From Aporrectodea caliginosa (lineage: Eukaryota > Annelida > Clitellata > Crassiclitellata > Lumbricidae): DNA of 64,000 nt. Positions 62,986-64,000 of this stretch are shown piece after piece. Every line of letters starts with the position of its first letter. The stretch's first letter is position 1. The notes under the pieces are model-generated. The model was not told the origin of the DNA. It saw nothing but the letters and a program-made list of their open reading frames with translations, and did not search any database. The stretch lies in NCBI GenBank assembly GCA_020284085.1, contig JACEVL010000003.1, positions 390,692 through 454,691 of the forward strand, read 5' to 3'. The position numbers and the translations under genes are program-made.

Positions 62986-63922
62986 TACAGGGTGGCTCAT
63001 TAAAAATGTTCAACGGTCAAAATGCAATTTCTCCGCAACCAGTTGAGATTTTTCTACCATAATTTTACCATTTACAGGGAATGACTTCTCAACAAGTCTT
63101 GAAATTTTCACTAAACAAGTTTCATTTCTTCAAAAGTTACAGCTGTTTAAATATTGAATTCCATTTTTTCGAAATTCCGAATAAAAATGGACAGTCATTT
63201 GCAATTTTCGATGTCAAATAAAATCATCTTTCGTTACGATTTCAGAAATCTTGTAGGTAGTTTATCTCAAAGCATGTTCGAAGTGTCCACTCCTAGCTTT
63301 CAAACAAGCTCGAAGTCTTTTTGTGAAGCTCAGTATGGCCTTGTTGATTGAGTCCTGCGGCAGCTGGTCCCATATTAGCTGCAAGACTTTTTCAGCTCGT
63401 CATTGTTCTTCGGCTTGGGATGAAATGTCATGTAGCGTTCAAGCATAGCTCCCCAGACCCCACTTATTCTCTGGGTATTTCGTTACGATCACACCATATC
63501 CCAGTCTCTGTTCCGCAACGTCTGAATTCTCCATAGAAACTTTACCCATCACGTTCAATAACGGATTAACAACTTGAGCCCTTAATATTATTCTTATATT
63601 CGTTTATTGGTAACAACAAAAAACTGATGGTCACACCGCTATCAGGTACATTGTGATTAAACAAGAGTTACGAGTGAATGCTAGGCAATATTAATCCATT
63701 AAACGAAGAGCTCATTATTAGAGCGACAATATATTTTAAAATATCATCAATTATTAACAGTTTGCTTCATGAAAACTTTCTTTAGAACTTGGAATGAGGT
63801 CATATAACGTGATCATTATTTGGGTTTTACAAAAATGTCTCTGTGAAAATCTAAAAGAAATAACAATGATTGGACCGTTCATCCGCGGAAATTTGGGACA
63901 TTTCTTATTGAGCCACCCTGTA
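62986..63922. mobile_element. Tc1/mariner-type element, 933 bp
   Basis: The element spans 62988-63920. CAGGGTGGCTCATTAAAAAT and (complement) CAGGGTGGCTCAATAAGAAA are the terminal repeats. TA dinucleotides flank it on both sides, the hallmark of IS630/Tc1/mariner insertion. A decayed transposase C-terminus lies on the minus strand. Confidence 0.88.
63262..63435 (-). pseudogene. Mariner-type transposase C-terminal relic
   Basis: Complement: KVLQLIWDQLPQDSINKAIL, SFTKRLRACLKARSGHFEHA, LR and a stop, with further homology upstream in another frame (WGAMLERYMTFHPKPKNND). W..LP...I..AI..F..RL..C....G.HFEH is the end of mariner/Tc1-like transposases. Confidence 0.8.
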
Positions 63923-64000
63923 TATATACATACAGTCGAAGCTAAGTGCCTCGAAGGATAATAGCGATAGGGACTTTGGCCCCAGGTTCGCCAACTCAAA

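Overview
The window is from a eukaryotic, animal genome, most likely an invertebrate. The evidence is GT-AG spliced exons, a long C2H2 zinc-finger gene, F-box, ZZ and MIB/HERC2-type domains, and many decayed CR1/L2/Jockey-type LINE reverse transcriptases next to hAT, MULE, Tc1/mariner and Ty3-type elements. There is no bacterial or viral gene organisation. The short motif AGGCCTA recurs throughout. I cannot name the phylum with confidence. Most open frames in the window are microsatellites or transposon remains.

Host-like genes. (1) A small family that I reconstruct from exons as N-terminal tail + F-box + beta-propeller. Locus A has exons 1-3 (12503-12566, 12805-12866, 18270-18477). Locus B has a damaged exon 2 (48380-48461), exon 3 (50552-50759) and a propeller exon (54285-55180). 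A third propeller exon lies at 7437-8371. Splice phases agree at every junction. (2) A 912-codon gene with 28 regular C2H2 fingers (27604-30342). (3) Two minus-strand exons of a ZZ / MIB_HERC2 protein (11057-10881, 10450-10356) with compatible phases but a frameshift. (4) A terminal exon of unknown function at 5508-5950. (5) Three weak exon candidates at 23442, 25299 and 56618.

Mobile elements. Four hAT-type insertions have 8-bp target duplications (613-930, 34331-35706, 36709-42403, 57051-57959). The 5.7-kb one is confirmed by an empty-site paralogue near 51855. It contains a 2.3-kb MULE-type element (37203-39501: 32-bp perfect inverted ends, 9-bp duplication) with a spliced DNA-binding gene. 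A family of inverted-repeat elements with a minisatellite core is dispersed over at least six loci; one (45498-45769) sits inside a dead reverse transcriptase with an 8-bp duplication. tRNA-derived SINEs, a Tc1/mariner relic (62988-63920), a FLYWCH-type relic and the 3' part of a Ty3-like element are also present.

Layout. 1-5.1 kb: LINE, hAT, minisatellite element and Ty3-like remains. 5.5-8.5 kb: unknown terminal exon and propeller exon. 10.3-11.1 kb: ZZ/MIB exons. 12.5-18.5 kb: locus A, its introns filled with repeats. 20.5-23.3 kb: a 198-bp satellite array. 27.2-30.3 kb: zinc-finger gene. 30.6-47 kb: nested transposons and LINE tails. 48.3-55.6 kb: locus B. 57-64 kb: hAT, LINEs, FLYWCH relic and mariner.
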